From Rhodospirillaceae bacterium (GTDB lineage Bacteria > Pseudomonadota > Alphaproteobacteria > UBA11136), in NCBI GenBank assembly GCA_018663165.1, contig JABJES010000245.1, positions 1 through 7,141 of the forward strand: DNA of 7,141 nt, in the 5' to 3' direction. The first letter of the stretch is position 1. Every line of letters begins with the position of its first letter. The notes under the pieces are model-generated. The model saw only the letters and a list, made by a program, of their open reading frames with translations, ran no database searches and was not told the DNA's origin. Both the position numbers and the translations under genes were made by a program. Of the stretch, positions 5,622 through 7,141 are shown piece after piece.

Positions 5622-7141
5622 TTAAGAGTCCAGGGTGGCGCGGATTTTCCGGGCCAGGTCTTCCTTGCGATAGGGTTTTGACAGCAGGCCCGCATGCAGG
5701 TCGTTGTTTTCAGTCGGCAGTTCATCAGGATTGCAGCCGGTGGCAAAGACGATTTTAAGGCTGGGATTGTCGTGTTTAGCCTGGGCGGCAAGTTGTGGGC
5801 CATTGATCTCTCCCGGCATCATGACGTCGGTCATCAGTAGATCGATGCCTTGTTCGGCCTTAAATACGTCCAGGGCCGCCACTCCGTTCTCGGCCTCCAG
5901 CACGGTGTAGCCGAGGTCTTCCAGCATGGCCAGCGCGATGGCGCGGATGATGGCGTCATCTTCGACGACGAGGATTTTCTCGTTGCCAAGGGGTGTTTCG
6001 CTGAGGTCTGGAGCCGTCTCTTCTTCAGCCGATTGGCCTGCCTCGGCTTTGGGGAAGTAAAGGCTGACGGTGGTGCCTTCTCCCATCCGGCTTTCAATTG
6101 CGGCGAGCCCCTTTGATTGCCGGGCAAAGCCATAAATCATGCTCAGGCCAAGGCCGGTGCCCTTGCCAACCTCCTTGGTGGTGAAGAAGGGATCAAAGAC
6201 GCGATTGAGGATTTCCTGAGGGATGCCCATTCCGTTATCGGTTACGGAAACAAGGACATAGTCACCGGGTGATAGTTCGGCAAGCTGTTCGGGGCGCTGG
6301 TCGTCAAGAGATATATTGCTGGTCTGGATGACGATCCTGCCGCCACTGGGCATGGCATCGCGGGCATTGATGCAAAGATTGAGAAGGGCGCCTTCAAGCT
6401 CGTTTTTATCTGCGGAGGCATTCCATAGGCCGTTTTCGAGCAGGGTATCGATCTCAATATTGTCGCCTAAGGCGCGGCCCAGAGTAGTGCTGGCCTTTTT
6501 GACCACATCGTTGAGATCGGTCACTTTCGGTGCAAGGGATTGTCGGCGGGAATAGGAGAGAAGTTGCTGGGTCAGATTCTGGCCGCGCAATACTCCGTCG
6601 ATCGCCTGTTGCGTCTTTTCTGAAATATAAATGTCACCGCCGGCCTTGCCCTCAATCATTTCGAGGTTGCCGAGAATGACCATCAGGAGATTATTAAACT
6701 CATGGGCGATGCCGCCGGTCAGCTGGCCCATGGATTCCATTTTCTGGGACTGGCGGAGCTGGTCCTCGGTCAGGCGGCGCTCGGTGATGTCGCTGATCGA
6801 GCCAGCCATACGGATGGGCTGGTTTTCAGAATCCCAAACGGCCTGGCCACGGGCCAGAAACCAGCGGTAATCGCCGTCCTTCGTCTGCAGCCTGTATTCC
6901 ACCTCGTAGGGAAGCTGGGCTTCGAGATGGAGCTTAATCGCCTCCATGGCCAGATCCTGATCGTCGCGGTGGAGGTGGGAGCTGAAACTTTCGAATGTAT
7001 GGGGAAGCTCGTCCGGCCCATAGCCGAGAAGCTCCTTGAACCGGTCGGAGAAATAAACCTCGTCGGTCAACACGTTCCAGTCCCACAGCCCGTCGGACGA
7101 CCCCTTAAAGGCGAGATCAAGGCGTTCCTCGCTTTTTCGCA
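5622..7141 (-). CDS. PAS-domain hybrid sensor histidine kinase (partial, N-terminus beyond right edge)
   Basis: This is a two-component hybrid kinase that senses through PAS, autophosphorylates and passes phosphate to its own receiver. The frame is open to the window edge, beginning inside a PAS fold (SEERLDLAFKGSSDGLWDWN, then FSDRFKELLGY), so the GTG at 7073 is not the true start. The order is PAS_3 with PAC motif (to about 6770, ending GSISDITERR); HisKA H-box GIAHEFNNLL with phospho-His at 6704-6702; HATPase with N-box LNLCINARDAM, G1 DNGMGIP, F-box DPFFTTK and G2 GKGTGLGL; an acidic linker; and a C-terminal receiver starting KILVVEDDA, with phospho-Asp in MTDVMMPG at 5828-5826 and conserved Lys in SKPY. 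All catalytic motifs are intact. No membrane segment is visible, but the N-terminus is missing. No output domain is attached, so a separate phosphotransfer or response regulator partner is expected. The stimulus cannot be told from the sequence. Confidence 0.93.
   Translation of the reverse strand, partial: RKSEERLDLAFKGSSDGLWDWNVLTDEVYFSDRFKELLGYGPDELPHTFESFSSHLHRDDQDLAMEAIKLHLEAQLPYEVEYRLQTKDGDYRWFLARGQAVWDSENQPIRMAGSISDITERRLTEDQLRQSQKMESMGQLTGGIAHEFNNLLMVILGNLEMIEGKAGGDIYISEKTQQAIDGVLRGQNLTQQLLSYSRRQSLAPKVTDLNDVVKKASTTLGRALGDNIEIDTLLENGLWNASADKNELEGALLNLCINARDAMPSGGRIVIQTSNISLDDQRPEQLAELSPGDYVLVSVTDNGMGIPQEILNRVFDPFFTTKEVGKGTGLGLSMIYGFARQSKGLAAIESRMGEGTTVSLYFPKAEAGQSAEEETAPDLSETPLGNEKILVVEDDAIIRAIALAMLEDLGYTVLEAENGVAALDVFKAEQGIDLLMTDVMMPGEINGPQLAAQAKHDNPSLKIVFATGCNPDELPTENNDLHAGLLSKPYRKEDLARKIRATLDS

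Noticed and set aside
7071..7073. GTG 7073 as the start of the histidine kinase
   Set aside because: The frame continues upstream to the window edge with clear PAS-domain sequence, so the true start is outside the window.

Overview
The window looks like alphaproteobacterial DNA of moderate GC content, plausibly Rhodospirillales-like. The pointers are an FNR/FixK-type regulator of the FnrN/ANR cysteine pattern next to a periplasmic nitrate reductase operon, a perfect TTGAT-N4-ATCAA operator, and a TTAA-N7-TTAA motif matching the CtrA site of that class. Genus cannot be fixed from the sequence.

Left part (1-2705, minus strand): the first three genes of a periplasmic nitrate reductase operon, napF-napD-napA, packed with a 1-base overlap and a 1-base gap. 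napA runs off the left edge. NapA is the catalytic molybdenum/[4Fe-4S] subunit, NapD is the chaperone for its Tat signal, and NapF is a cytoplasmic ferredoxin thought to help mature NapA. NapF is unusual: its ferredoxin half is preceded by about 170 residues that resemble a GNAT acetyltransferase fold.

Middle (2706-2917): a divergent control region between napF and an fnr-like gene on the plus strand. It holds a perfect FNR box (2770-2783) and a CtrA-like box (2811-2825). The FNR box covers the upstream candidate start codons of napF, so translation probably begins at 2705. The FNR-like protein keeps all four presumed Fe-S cysteines and the E-x2-S-R recognition helix, so it can be expected to sense oxygen and to act on this very box. 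Together these genes form a compact module for nitrate respiration or redox balancing under low oxygen.

Right part (3671-7141): a minus-strand transcription unit that appears to encode a 32-residue single-pass membrane peptide with a strong ribosome binding site and its own terminator; a divergent plus-strand gene for a 522-residue lysine-rich protein that I do not recognise; and, convergent to it, the C-terminal part of a PAS-containing hybrid sensor histidine kinase that continues beyond the right edge. No RNA genes, mobile elements or CRISPR arrays were seen. Nothing amounts to a clearly new system. The most interesting points are the GNAT-NapF fusion, the paired FNR/CtrA sites, the small membrane peptide and the unknown 522-residue protein.
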